The position numbers were made by a program, and so were the translations under genes. 33,298 bases of DNA. Source: Pseudomonadota bacterium. GTDB lineage: Bacteria > Desulfobacterota > Desulfobacteria > Desulfobacterales > Desulfobacteraceae. The DNA is taken from the NCBI GenBank assembly GCA_018816605.1, contig JAHIVS010000543.1:1-33298 (forward strand). The letters are read 5' to 3'. The number at the start of each line of letters is the position of its first letter. The stretch's first letter is position 1. Shown piece after piece: positions 1 through 7,131 of the stretch. The notes beneath the pieces were generated by a model. It was not told the DNA's origin, ran no database searches, and saw only the letters and a list, made by a program, of their open reading frames with translations.

Positions 1-2
1 AT

Positions 3-296
3 GTTTCCCTGGTTGACCTTGTGGTTGTCACCGAGAAAACAAACCTGACAAAAGAACTGGTCAACGCGGCACTTGAGCGTGCGTCCAAAGAAAATCTGGC
101 CGGAATTTTAGGCTATAGCGATCTTCCCCTGGTTTCCATAGATTATAACTCCAACCCCTTATCCTCCATTGTGGATGCCGCCTGTACCGATGTTATCAAT
201 GGGAATATGGTCAAAATTTATTCCTGGTATGACAATGAAGCAGGATATTCAAGCCGAATGATCGACCTTGCCCTCATGGTCGGCAAATCCCTTTAA
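3..296 (+). CDS. gap: glyceraldehyde-3-phosphate dehydrogenase, C-terminal part (5' end outside window)
   Basis: The reading frame is open from the window edge (VSLVDLVVVTEKTNLTKE) and stops with TAA at 294-296, so only about the last 97 residues are present. The end has the family's C-terminal pattern: a VSxDY-like stretch, SSIVDAACTDVINGNMVKI, then the very conserved SWYDNEAGYSSRMIDL near the terminus. The enzyme oxidises and phosphorylates glyceraldehyde 3-phosphate with NAD(P) in the cytoplasmic trunk of glycolysis and gluconeogenesis. The catalytic Cys and the Rossmann domain lie upstream of the window. The gene is followed after 18 bp by tpiA, an adjacent step of the same pathway, so the two are probably co-transcribed. 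A GTG at 21 could be taken for a start but lies inside the conserved domain. Confidence 0.95.
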   Translation, partial: VSLVDLVVVTEKTNLTKELVNAALERASKENLAGILGYSDLPLVSIDYNSNPLSSIVDAACTDVINGNMVKIYSWYDNEAGYSSRMIDLALMVGKSL

Positions 297-314
297 CCTG
301 TCAGGAGGCAAAAG

Positions 315-1073
315 ATGACCAGACGACCTTTAATTGCCGGAAACTGGAAAATGTATAAAACCGGCAGGGAAGCGGTTCAAACTGCAAAAACGCTTGGAAA
401 ACTGTGTTCGGACATAAGGGATGTGGAGGTCATGATTGCCCCCGGCTTTTTGTCCCTGGAACTGGTAGCCCAGGCCCTTAAAGACAGCCCGGTGAAACTG
501 GGCGCCCAGAACCTGTATTTTGAAAAAGAGGGCGCCTTTACCGGTGAAGTTTCGGCGGATATGATAAAAGACGCCGGTGCCGAATATGTCCTTGTCGGCC
601 ATTCGGAAAGACGTCAGTATTTTGGAGATACCCATGAGTGGGTGTGCAAAAAAACCTGGGCCTGCATCGAGGCCGGGTTAAAACCCATCCTGTGCATTGG
701 AGAGACAGAACGCCAGCGGGATGAAGGAAAGACATTTTTTATTCTTGACAAACAGGTCTCAGATGGGGTAAAAGGCTTAGGTCTTGGACAATTGTCGGAT
801 CTGGTCCTGGCATACGAGCCGGTCTGGGCCATCGGAACCGGCAAGACGGCCAGTTTGAACCAGGTGGACGAGGTTCACCAGCATCTAAGGTCCCTGCTTG
901 AAACATTGTTTTCAAAGGACCTGGCCCAAAAGACAAGGATATTGTACGGTGGTTCCGTCAAGCCTGAGAATGCAAAAGATATTATGGATATCGAGGATGT
1001 AGACGGCGCTCTGGTTGGCGGAGCCAGCCTTGATGCAAATAAATTTATTAACATTATAAACTATAATAAATAA
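315..1073 (+). CDS. tpiA: triosephosphate isomerase
   Basis: Cytoplasmic (beta/alpha)8 enzyme that interconverts dihydroxyacetone phosphate and glyceraldehyde 3-phosphate. The 252-residue product has the usual family length. Catalytic residues are visible: Asn10 and Lys12 in AGNWKMYK, His96 in VLVGHSERR, and Glu168 in AYEPVWAIGTGKTA, followed by the mobile loop. The phosphate-binding motifs YGGSVKPENA and DGALVGGASL are near the end. A strong Shine-Dalgarno AGGAGG (303-308) sits 6 nt before the ATG, which fixes the start. It follows gap by 18 bp and precedes secG by 5 bp; the gap-tpiA-secG-tRNA-Leu order is a common bacterial arrangement. Nothing unusual is seen. Confidence 0.97.
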   Translation: MTRRPLIAGNWKMYKTGREAVQTAKTLGKLCSDIRDVEVMIAPGFLSLELVAQALKDSPVKLGAQNLYFEKEGAFTGEVSADMIKDAGAEYVLVGHSERRQYFGDTHEWVCKKTWACIEAGLKPILCIGETERQRDEGKTFFILDKQVSDGVKGLGLGQLSDLVLAYEPVWAIGTGKTASLNQVDEVHQHLRSLLETLFSKDLAQKTRILYGGSVKPENAKDIMDIEDVDGALVGGASLDANKFINIINYNK

Positions 1074-1078
1074 ACTAT

Positions 1079-1390
1079 ATGACAACTATAATCGTCACCT
1101 TACATGTTAGTGTTTGCATTCTTTTGATTCTGATCGTTCTGCTCCAGAGCGGCAAGGGCGCTGAAATGGGCGCGTCCATAGGGGGCGGCGGTAGTCAAAC
1201 CCTTTTCGGCGCAGCAGGCCCTGCCAATATATTGACAAAAATCACCACAGGCGTTGCCATTATTTTCATGGTAACCTCCCTGGCTCTGGCTTATTTTTCA
1301 GGTCAGCGGTCGGTATCCAGTGTGATAAATGCCAATACCATCCCCATTGAGCAACCGGCGGATCAGAAAGCAGGCAAGACGTCAGAATAG
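1079..1390 (+). CDS. secG: preprotein translocase subunit SecG
   Basis: Small inner-membrane subunit of the SecYEG channel, which assists SecA-driven export. The 103-residue product has two hydrophobic segments, at about residues 3-22 and 50-72. Between them is the typical SecG loop: [20 protein letters not shown], then [15 protein letters not shown]. The C-terminal tail is polar and low in complexity, as in the family. The ATG lies only 5 bp after the tpiA stop and has no clear Shine-Dalgarno (the upstream bases are A/T only), so translation may depend on coupling to tpiA. It ends 20 bp before the tRNA gene. Confidence 0.93.
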   Translation: MTTIIVTLHVSVCILLILIVLLQSGKGAEMGASIGGGGSQTLFGAAGPANILTKITTGVAIIFMVTSLALAYFSGQRSVSSVINANTIPIEQPADQKAGKTSE

Positions 1391-1410
1391 AACAATAGCA
1401 AAAAGAATAA

Positions 1411-1495
1411 GCCGAAGTGGTGGAATTGGTAGACACGCACGCTTGAGGGGCGTGTGGGGCGACCCGTGGGAGTTCAAATCTCCCCTTCGGCACCA
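1411..1495 (+). tRNA. tRNA-Leu (anticodon GAG)
   Basis: A cloverleaf can be drawn by eye. The acceptor stem GCCGAAG (1411-1417) pairs with CTTCGGC (1485-1491), followed by discriminator A and an encoded CCA (1493-1495). The anticodon stem CACGC/GCGTG (1438-1442/1450-1454) encloses loop TTGAGGG with anticodon GAG at 1445-1447. A long class II variable arm (GGG/CCC) is present, as expected for leucine. The T arm is GGGAG-TTCAAAT-CTCCC. It reads CUC/CUU leucine codons. It lies just after secG and just before a terminator, so it is probably processed from the secG transcript. Confidence 0.97.
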
Positions 1496-1506
1496 AAATA
1501 AAAAAA

Positions 1507-1539
1507 AAGCTACGGGCAAACTTGTTCGTGGCTTTTTTT
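1507..1539 (+). terminator. intrinsic terminator after tRNA-Leu
   Basis: The stem AAGCTACG (1507-1514) pairs with CGTGGCTT (1527-1534) with one G-U pair and a 12-nt loop. It merges into a run of seven T (1533-1539). It should end the gap-tpiA-secG-tRNA transcript. Confidence 0.85.
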
Positions 1540-1563
1540 GCTTTAAACCGGTAATTGTCTTGT

Positions 1564-1758
1564 ATGAACCCTACAGATAAAATAAATTGTTTTAAATGTA
1601 AGTTCTTCTATGTAACCTGGGAGCCGCAGCACCCCAATGGGTGTAAGGCAATGGGATTTAAATCCAAACTGCTTCCCAGCATTACGGTCTTTCAATCATC
1701 TGGAAAACCCTGTCAGTTCTTTTCAGAAAAAAAGACAAGAAAATCAGGCCTGTCTTGA
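1564..1758 (+). CDS. small conserved-looking four-cysteine protein
   Basis: The 64-residue product starts [19 protein letters not shown]. An alternative TTG at 1555 would add three residues; I prefer the ATG. Counting from the ATG, cysteines fall at residues 9 and 12 (C-x2-C), 27 and 50, which could form one metal site of the zinc-ribbon type. The sequence [21 protein letters not shown] and the following [13 protein letters not shown] resemble, from memory, a short family found next to housekeeping genes in sulfate reducers. I cannot assign a function. There is no signal peptide or membrane segment. The TGA stop overlaps a TTG that could start the next frame, suggesting coupling to the ClpX-like ATPase gene. 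Confidence 0.7.
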   Translation: MNPTDKINCFKCKFFYVTWEPQHPNGCKAMGFKSKLLPSITVFQSSGKPCQFFSEKKTRKSGLS

Positions 1759-1790
1759 ATTATCCGAAACCTTGTTTATATTATCCTATT

Positions 1791-3536
1791 ATGACTGATA
1801 AAATCGACATTCTGGGGCAGGACCCCAAAAAAATTGAAAAAGAACTGGGAGAATTTTTAAATAAAAAATTTGGCGGTACCGTCAAAATAATCTCTCCCTC
1901 CATTCAGCCCCAGCAGGACGCCATAACCGGCAAAACGCCCTCCAAAGGCAAAAAAGAGCTGATTAATTTTAATTTAAAGCCGGCAGAACTCATCGCCTAC
2001 CTGGACCAATATGTTGTAAAGCAGGACAAGGCAAAATCGGTTCTATCCACTAAAATATGCACCCATTTTAACCGAATCCGACACCAGGAAACCTCCGGGG
2101 GGGATATCTTTAAAATCACCGGCAATATCAAATCCAATATTCTATTGCTGGGCCCCACGGGAATCGGAAAGACCTACCTGATAAAACTGATTGCCAAAAA
2201 ACTGGGGGTGCCCTTTGTCAAAGCCGATGCCACCAAATTTTCCGAAACCGGGTATGTGGGCGGAGATGTGGAAGACCTTATCCGGGATCTTGTCAAGGAG
2301 GCCGGTGACGACATTGAGCTTGCCGAATGCGGCATCGTCTATGTGGATGAGATTGACAAAATTGCGGCAAGCCCCAATGTCATCGGAGCCCAGGTGTCCC
2401 GGACCGGTGTCCAGAGAGCGCTTTTAAAACCCATGGAAGAAACGGAGGTGGATCTGAAGGTCCCCCATGATCCGGTCTCCATGATGCAGGAACTGGAGGC
2501 CTTCCAAAGAACCGGAAAACGAAGTCAACGCAAGGTAAACACGGCCAACATTCTGTTTATCCTAAGCGGTGCGTTTTCAGGTCTTACGGATATCATAAAA
2601 AAACGACTGAACAAACAGAACATCGGCTTTGGATCCAAGCTTGTCCAGCCCCACAAAGAGATAGAGCTCCTAAAGCAGACCCGGGCGGAAGATCTTGTGG
2701 AATATGGCTTTGAGTCTGAATTTATCGGCCGAATTCCGGTTCGGTGTGTTCTTGAAACCTTGAGCGAGGCAGATCTGTACGCCATTCTAAAAATGCCGAA
2801 CAATCCCGTTATTTTAAGCAAAAAACTGGATTTTCAGGCCTATGGTATTGATGTTGTCTTCACCGACACTGCCTTAAAAAGGCTTGCCCAGAAAGCTTCC
2901 ATTGAAAATACCGGTGCCAGGGGCCTTGTGAGTGTGGTGGAAGAAGCCCTGCTCCTGTTTGAAGAAAAACTGCCTTCCAGTAAAATCACCCGATTCACGG
3001 TCACCCAAAAAGTATTGGACACTCCGGAAGCCCTGCTCCGGGAAATTTTGTCGGACGACGCTGGAAAAGAATTTGAACTTGAGCACCGCCAGGCAAAAAT
3101 AGACGAGAAAACCTATATCACCGACTATATCAGGGAAAACTGGAAACTTTTTTCCCTGCGCCATGGGCTGACCCTTTCGGAAATTCGCTGCCAGATGGTT
3201 GCCCAGTATTATTCCGGAAACGTCATGGAAATTGAGGATGCCGTCAAGCAGATCAAACGGTTCCACGACTCGGTCAAAGAGATAGAACTTGAGGTGTCCA
3301 AAAGCTATAATTTGAATATTGTTTTTGAAGAAGATGCCATTGATTTTATCCTCCAGCAGTTTATAGACCACCATGCCACCAGTGAGGAAATTTTATCAAA
3401 ACTTTATAAAGATTTTTATGACGGGTTTAATCTCATCCGGGAAAAAACAGGGAAAAACAGGTTTTTTCTCTCCAAAACCGCCCTCATAGACCATGAAACC
3501 TACCTTAACGACCTTATCAGGAAAGAAATAAAATGA
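1791..3536 (+). CDS. ClpX-like AAA+ unfoldase without the N-terminal zinc domain
   Basis: ATP-dependent unfoldase of the ClpX/HslU group, probably cytoplasmic. From ATG 1791 (581 residues) it shows Walker A GPTGIGKT (121-128), the pore-loop motif ETGYVGG, Walker B IVYVDEID (182-189), GVQRALLKPMEE, the sensor region ILFILSGAFSG, an IGFG motif at the place of the ClpP-docking loop, and the arginine-sensor stretch NTGARGL. Canonical ClpX begins with a four-Cys zinc-binding domain; that is absent and replaced by about 60 Lys-rich residues. The usual RKH-loop region is replaced by an insertion, and the C-terminus carries about 150 extra residues of no recognised domain. A TTG at 1755 would overlap the upstream stop and is an alternative start; neither start has a clear Shine-Dalgarno. 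Its stop overlaps the ahbC start (ATGA). Family placement is firm; its substrate and whether it works with ClpP are unknown. Confidence 0.85.
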   Translation: MTDKIDILGQDPKKIEKELGEFLNKKFGGTVKIISPSIQPQQDAITGKTPSKGKKELINFNLKPAELIAYLDQYVVKQDKAKSVLSTKICTHFNRIRHQETSGGDIFKITGNIKSNILLLGPTGIGKTYLIKLIAKKLGVPFVKADATKFSETGYVGGDVEDLIRDLVKEAGDDIELAECGIVYVDEIDKIAASPNVIGAQVSRTGVQRALLKPMEETEVDLKVPHDPVSMMQELEAFQRTGKRSQRKVNTANILFILSGAFSGLTDIIKKRLNKQNIGFGSKLVQPHKEIELLKQTRAEDLVEYGFESEFIGRIPVRCVLETLSEADLYAILKMPNNPVILSKKLDFQAYGIDVVFTDTALKRLAQKASIENTGARGLVSVVEEALLLFEEKLPSSKITRFTVTQKVLDTPEALLREILSDDAGKEFELEHRQAKIDEKTYITDYIRENWKLFSLRHGLTLSEIRCQMVAQYYSGNVMEIEDAVKQIKRFHDSVKEIELEVSKSYNLNIVFEEDAIDFILQQFIDHHATSEEILSKLYKDFYDGFNLIREKTGKNRFFLSKTALIDHETYLNDLIRKEIK

Positions 3537-4738
3537 TTGGAATCTCAAAGCTGTATTGCGCAACCGTGGAACCTTCTGATGCCCTGAGATACGCAAGGGA
3601 CTCAGGCCAACTGCCCTCCCATCTTCTCCAGTTTTCAAAGGACAAAAAACCCGTGGTGGTCTGGAATATGACCCGGCGGTGTAACCTAAAATGCGTCCAC
3701 TGCTATGCCAGAAGCGAAGACATTTCCTATGACAATGAACTGACCCATGAGCAGAGCATTGCCATGATTGACGACCTTGCCCAATTCGGGGTCCCTGTTC
3801 TGCTTTTTTCCGGTGGCGAGCCCCTGGTTCATCCAAGGCTTCTGGAATATGCACAATATGCGGTTTCCAAAGGCATGAGAGCGGTCATCTCCACCAACGG
3901 GACCCTGATTACAAAGGAAAAAGCCAAAGCCTTAAAAGAGATCGGTCTTTCCTATGTGGGCATCAGCCTGGATGGCCTTGAAGAAACCCACGACAAATTC
4001 AGGGGGGTGAACGGCTCTTTCAAGCGTGCCATGGAAGCCATTGACAACTGCCAGGAAGCAGGCATCAAAGTGGGGCTGCGCTTTACCATCAACAAACGCA
4101 ATGTTCAGGATATTCCCGGAATTTTCGATCTGCTGGAAAAAAAGAACATTCCCAGGGCCTGTTTTTACCATCTGGTATATTCCGGCAGGGGATCCGAAAT
4201 TGCCAAGGAAGACCTTTCCCATGAAGAGACACGCAAGGTGCTGGATCTGATCATGGACAGAACAAAGGACCTCCATGACCGCAACCTGCCCAAGGAGGTT
4301 CTCACCGTGGACAACCACGCCGACGGCCCCTATCTGTACCAGCGCCTCCAGGGGGAAAACCCGGAACGGGCTGCAGAAGTTCTGGAGCTGCTGGAAATGA
4401 ATGAGGGCAACAATTCAGGCCGGGGCATCGGGTGTATCTCCTGGGACGGCCAGGTCCACCCGGACCAGTTCTGGCGGGAAAAAATCCTGGGCAATATCAA
4501 AGACCGGCCCTTTTCCCAGATCTGGACAGATCCTGAAAACAAATTTTTGATGAAAATGAAGGAAAAGAAAAAGCATGTCAAAGGCCGTTGTGCCGACTGC
4601 CGCTGGCTGGATATCTGTGCCGGCAATTTCAGAGCCAGGGCGGAATCGGTTGCCAACGACCCCTGGGATTCGGATCCTGCATGCTATCTGACCGATGCGG
4701 AAATCAAAAAAGACGAGATCAAAAAGGAGAACCCATAA
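3533..4738 (+). CDS. ahbC: radical SAM 12,18-didecarboxysiroheme deacetylase AhbC
   Basis: Radical SAM enzyme of the siroheme-dependent heme pathway. It removes the two acetate side chains of 12,18-didecarboxysiroheme to give Fe-coproporphyrin III. The 401-residue product begins MIGISKLYCATVEPSDALRY, as AhbC proteins do. The radical SAM cluster motif is C50-x3-C54-x2-C57 (TRRCNLKCVHCYAR), followed by the GGEP motif for SAM binding. The C-terminal cysteines (GIGCISWDGQ, then CADCRWLDICAGN and a final DPACY) fit the auxiliary SPASM-like cluster. The ATG overlaps the ATPase stop (ATGA), and its own stop overlaps hemB by one base (TAATG), so the genes are translationally coupled. AhbC and AhbD resemble each other; I separate them by the N-terminus and by the length of the central region. 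Confidence 0.93.
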   Translation: MIGISKLYCATVEPSDALRYARDSGQLPSHLLQFSKDKKPVVVWNMTRRCNLKCVHCYARSEDISYDNELTHEQSIAMIDDLAQFGVPVLLFSGGEPLVHPRLLEYAQYAVSKGMRAVISTNGTLITKEKAKALKEIGLSYVGISLDGLEETHDKFRGVNGSFKRAMEAIDNCQEAGIKVGLRFTINKRNVQDIPGIFDLLEKKNIPRACFYHLVYSGRGSEIAKEDLSHEETRKVLDLIMDRTKDLHDRNLPKEVLTVDNHADGPYLYQRLQGENPERAAEVLELLEMNEGNNSGRGIGCISWDGQVHPDQFWREKILGNIKDRPFSQIWTDPENKFLMKMKEKKKHVKGRCADCRWLDICAGNFRARAESVANDPWDSDPACYLTDAEIKKDEIKKENP

Positions 4739-5712
4739 TGCTGTTTCCAGATGCCAGGGGAAGGCGACTGAGGGCCACAGACAATTTCAGGCGGATGATC
4801 CGGGAAACCAAGCTGTCCCGGGATGATTTGATCATGCCCTTGTTTGCCGTTGAAGGACAGGGTGTCAAAAAACCCATTGAAGCCATGCCGGGCCAGTTTC
4901 ATCTGTCCTGCGACCATATTGTTAAAACTGCTCAGAAGGCCCAGGAAGTCGGCGTTCCCGCCATTATTCTCTTCGGGGTTCCTGACAAGAAAAATGCCCT
5001 TGCCACCCGGGCCTATGCTAAGGATGGCATCGTCCAGAAGGCCGTTGCCGCTGTCAAGGAAAAGGTGCCGGATATCACGGTGATCACAGATGTGTGCTTG
5101 TGTGCTTACACAGATCACGGCCACTGCGGGGTCGTGGACAAGGGCATCATCGACAATGACGCTTCACTGGATCTTCTGGCCAGAACCGCCCTTTCCCATG
5201 TTCAAGCCGGTGCCGACATGGTGGCCCCTTCGGACATGATGGACGGACGGGTGGGTGAAATCCGGGGTTTGCTGGATGAAGAAAGTTTTTCCCATATTCC
5301 CATCATGTCCTATGCTGTAAAGTATGCTTCGGCCTTTTATGGTCCCTTCAGGGAAGCAGCCGGTTCTGCTCCACAGTTCGGAGACAGGAGAACCTATCAG
5401 ATGGACCCGGCCAATTCCCTAGAGGCCATCCGGGAAGCCACCATGGATATAGAAGAAGGCGCTGACATCATCATGGTGAAACCCGCTCTTTCCTACCTGG
5501 ATATCATCTACCGCCTGAAGCAGGAAATCGACCTGCCCATTGCCGCCTATAATGTCAGCGGAGAATACAGCATCATGAAGGCCGGTGAAATGATGGGCTG
5601 GGCGGATGCAAAGGCCATGATCATGGAAACCCTTATTTCCATCAAACGGGCCGGAGCCGACCTGATATTAACCTATTCGGCCATTGATGTTGCAAGGGAG
5701 TTGAACAGCTGA
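4738..5712 (+). CDS. hemB: delta-aminolevulinic acid dehydratase (porphobilinogen synthase)
   Basis: Condenses two 5-aminolevulinate molecules to porphobilinogen, the second committed step of tetrapyrrole synthesis. The 324-residue product is full length. Zinc ligands are visible in DVCLCAYTDHGHCG (Cys120, Cys122, Cys130), so this is the zinc-dependent type. The two active-site lysines are Lys195 (YAVKYASAFYGPF) and Lys248 (MVKPALSY, Schiff base). A Shine-Dalgarno AGGAGA lies just upstream of the ATG. It overlaps ahbC by one base and ahbD by one base (TGATG). Sitting between the two radical SAM heme genes, it ties early tetrapyrrole supply to the late Ahb steps. Confidence 0.97.
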   Translation: MLFPDARGRRLRATDNFRRMIRETKLSRDDLIMPLFAVEGQGVKKPIEAMPGQFHLSCDHIVKTAQKAQEVGVPAIILFGVPDKKNALATRAYAKDGIVQKAVAAVKEKVPDITVITDVCLCAYTDHGHCGVVDKGIIDNDASLDLLARTALSHVQAGADMVAPSDMMDGRVGEIRGLLDEESFSHIPIMSYAVKYASAFYGPFREAAGSAPQFGDRRTYQMDPANSLEAIREATMDIEEGADIIMVKPALSYLDIIYRLKQEIDLPIAAYNVSGEYSIMKAGEMMGWADAKAMIMETLISIKRAGADLILTYSAIDVARELNS

Positions 5713-6818
5713 TGAACCATCCCCATTCACTAGGGCACCCGGGAGCCGGACACGGCCTGCCCGGCCATCCCTCCAAAGCCAATACCATCCGCCTTGTTGC
5801 CTGGGAAACCACCCGGCGCTGCAATTTAAAATGCAAACACTGCCGGACTGCGGCAGAAGACCACCCCTATGAAGACGAGCTTTCCACCGAAGCCTCGTTC
5901 AGGCTCCTGGATCAGATCCGGGAAGTGGGAACCCCCATCATCATTCTGACCGGCGGTGAACCATTGCTGCGTGAGGATATATATGATATTGCCGCCCATG
6001 GAACCAAGATTGGGCTTCGGATGGTCATGGCGCCCAATGGCACCCTGATCACAAAAGAAAGCGTGGAAAAGCTAAAGGCCAGCGGGATCAAACGCATCAG
6101 CATCAGCCTGGACGGCTCCACGCCCGAAACCCATGATGGTTTCAGGGGACTTAAAAATGCCTTTAATGATGCCATCCGGGGTATCAAAATCGCCAGGGAA
6201 GCCGGCCTTGAATTTCAAATCAACACCACCATCACCCGAATAAATCTGGATGAAATTCCGAAAATTCTCACCCTGGCAGAATCCCTGGGTGCCGTTGCCC
6301 TTCACATTTTTCTTCTGGTGCCCACGGGCCGGGGCAAATACATTGCCGATTCGGCCATCAATGCCAAAGAATATGAAGAGACCTTAAACTGGTTCTACGA
6401 CCAGCAGGATAAAACCCCCCTCCAGCTCAAAGCCACCTGCGCCCCCCACTATTATCGAATTCTGCGCCAGCGGTCAAAGGCGGAAGGGAAAAAAGTCACC
6501 TTTGAATCCCATGGACTGGACGCGGTCACAAGAGGATGTCTGGCCGGAACCGGTTTTTGTTTTATCTCCCATGTGGGACGGGTTCAGACCTGCGGTTATC
6601 TGGATGTCACCTGCGGAGATATCACCCAGCAGACCTTCAGGCAGGTCTGGGAAAATTCAGCCGTGTTCAATGAACTCAGGGACTTTAACAACCTTGAAAA
6701 CAAATGCGGCATCTGCGAATACAAAAAAGTGTGCGGCGGATGCCGGGCCCGGGCCTATGAAGCCACAGGCAGCTATCTTGAAGAAGAGCCCCTGTGCTCC
6801 TACCAGCCCAAAAAATAA
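5712..6818 (+). CDS. ahbD: radical SAM heme b synthase AhbD (Fe-coproporphyrin III decarboxylase)
   Basis: Last enzyme of the siroheme-dependent pathway; it oxidatively decarboxylates two propionates of Fe-coproporphyrin III to vinyl groups, giving heme b. The 368-residue product starts with a His/Gly-rich leader (about residues 1-20), then TIRLVAWETTRRCNLKCKHC with cluster cysteines 37, 41 and 44, and TGGEPLL. The C-terminus carries cysteines for an additional 4Fe-4S cluster: RGCLAGTGFCFISH, QTCGYLDVTCGD, CGICEYKKVCGGCRAR and a final EEPLC. The start overlaps the hemB stop. A hairpin terminator follows within 25 bp. The AhbA/B siroheme decarboxylases are not in the window. Confidence 0.93.
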   Translation: MNHPHSLGHPGAGHGLPGHPSKANTIRLVAWETTRRCNLKCKHCRTAAEDHPYEDELSTEASFRLLDQIREVGTPIIILTGGEPLLREDIYDIAAHGTKIGLRMVMAPNGTLITKESVEKLKASGIKRISISLDGSTPETHDGFRGLKNAFNDAIRGIKIAREAGLEFQINTTITRINLDEIPKILTLAESLGAVALHIFLLVPTGRGKYIADSAINAKEYEETLNWFYDQQDKTPLQLKATCAPHYYRILRQRSKAEGKKVTFESHGLDAVTRGCLAGTGFCFISHVGRVQTCGYLDVTCGDITQQTFRQVWENSAVFNELRDFNNLENKCGICEYKKVCGGCRARAYEATGSYLEEEPLCSYQPKK

Positions 6819-6823
6819 GGCGG

Positions 6824-6868
6824 TCTTTCGTCATCCATACCCCCGGCAGAAATATATTTTTTGCCGGG
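6824..6868 (+). repeat. terminator-containing repeat, copy 1
   Basis: TCTTTCGTCATCCATACCCC and the following GGCA...TTTTTTGCCGGG hairpin recur at 8381-8424 with few changes. The two copies lie after ahbD and after the carboxypeptidase gene. Confidence 0.7.
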
Positions 6869-6880
6869 AATGCTTTTTTT
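6842..6880 (+). terminator. intrinsic terminator after ahbD
   Basis: The stem CCCGGCA (6842-6848) pairs with TGCCGGG (6862-6868). The A/T-only interior can pair further (AAATATATTT). T7 follows at 6874-6880. It ends the ahb/hemB transcript. Confidence 0.85.
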
Positions 6881-6915
6881 ATTGCATCCCCAAAATTGTA
6901 GCGTTTTCCAGCAGC

Positions 6916-7003
6916 AGTTGCGCAAGCACCTGTTCCCCGGCTGATTTTGTGCGGCAACTTTGGCGTGTTTTTCGCCAAAAGCAGCCAGGGGAAATTAAGG
7001 TGC
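6916..7003. other. highly foldable intergenic segment, possible small RNA or regulatory structure
   Basis: This part of the 313-bp gap between ahbD and the carboxypeptidase start has no plausible gene but several nested complementary segments. A perfect hairpin is TTTGGCG (6959-6965)/CGCCAAA (6973-6979). Around it, GCACCT (6926-6931) pairs with AGGTGC (6998-7003), with further partial pairs (TTCCCC/GGGGAA, GCTG/CAGC). An alternative pairing AGTTGC (6916-6921)/GCAACT (6954-6959) shares one base with the inner hairpin and encloses GCACCT. It lies upstream of the promoter at 7048, so it is not in that gene's leader. Confidence 0.4.
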
Positions 7004-7047
7004 CTGCGTAATCGTCAATAGATTAAAGAGCTGTTTTCATATTTTGA

Positions 7048-7076
7048 TTGACAAAAAAAGTGCCCCTCTTTATAAA
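7048..7076 (+). promoter_or_regulatory. sigma-70 type promoter for the D,D-carboxypeptidase gene
   Basis: TTGACA (7048-7053) and TATAAA (7071-7076) are separated by 17 nt, close to the ideal housekeeping promoter. Transcription would begin near 7083. Because the TTG at 7048 is in the -35 box, a translation start there is unlikely, which supports the GTG start at 7132. Confidence 0.8.
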
Positions 7077-7131
7077 TCAGATCTCTTTAGCAAAACTGAA
7101 AAATCAACCCTCACAGAAAGGACATCAAATC

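Noticed and set aside
1266..1496. Minus-strand ORF of 76 codons beginning [11 protein letters not shown]
   Set aside because: It runs antisense across the tRNA-Leu gene and the secG end; this peptide start is a known artefact of reading a tRNA-Leu backwards.
7048..7131. 28-residue N-terminal extension of the carboxypeptidase from TTG 7048
   Set aside because: The TTG is part of a TTGACA/TATAAA promoter, and the signal peptide would no longer be N-terminal.
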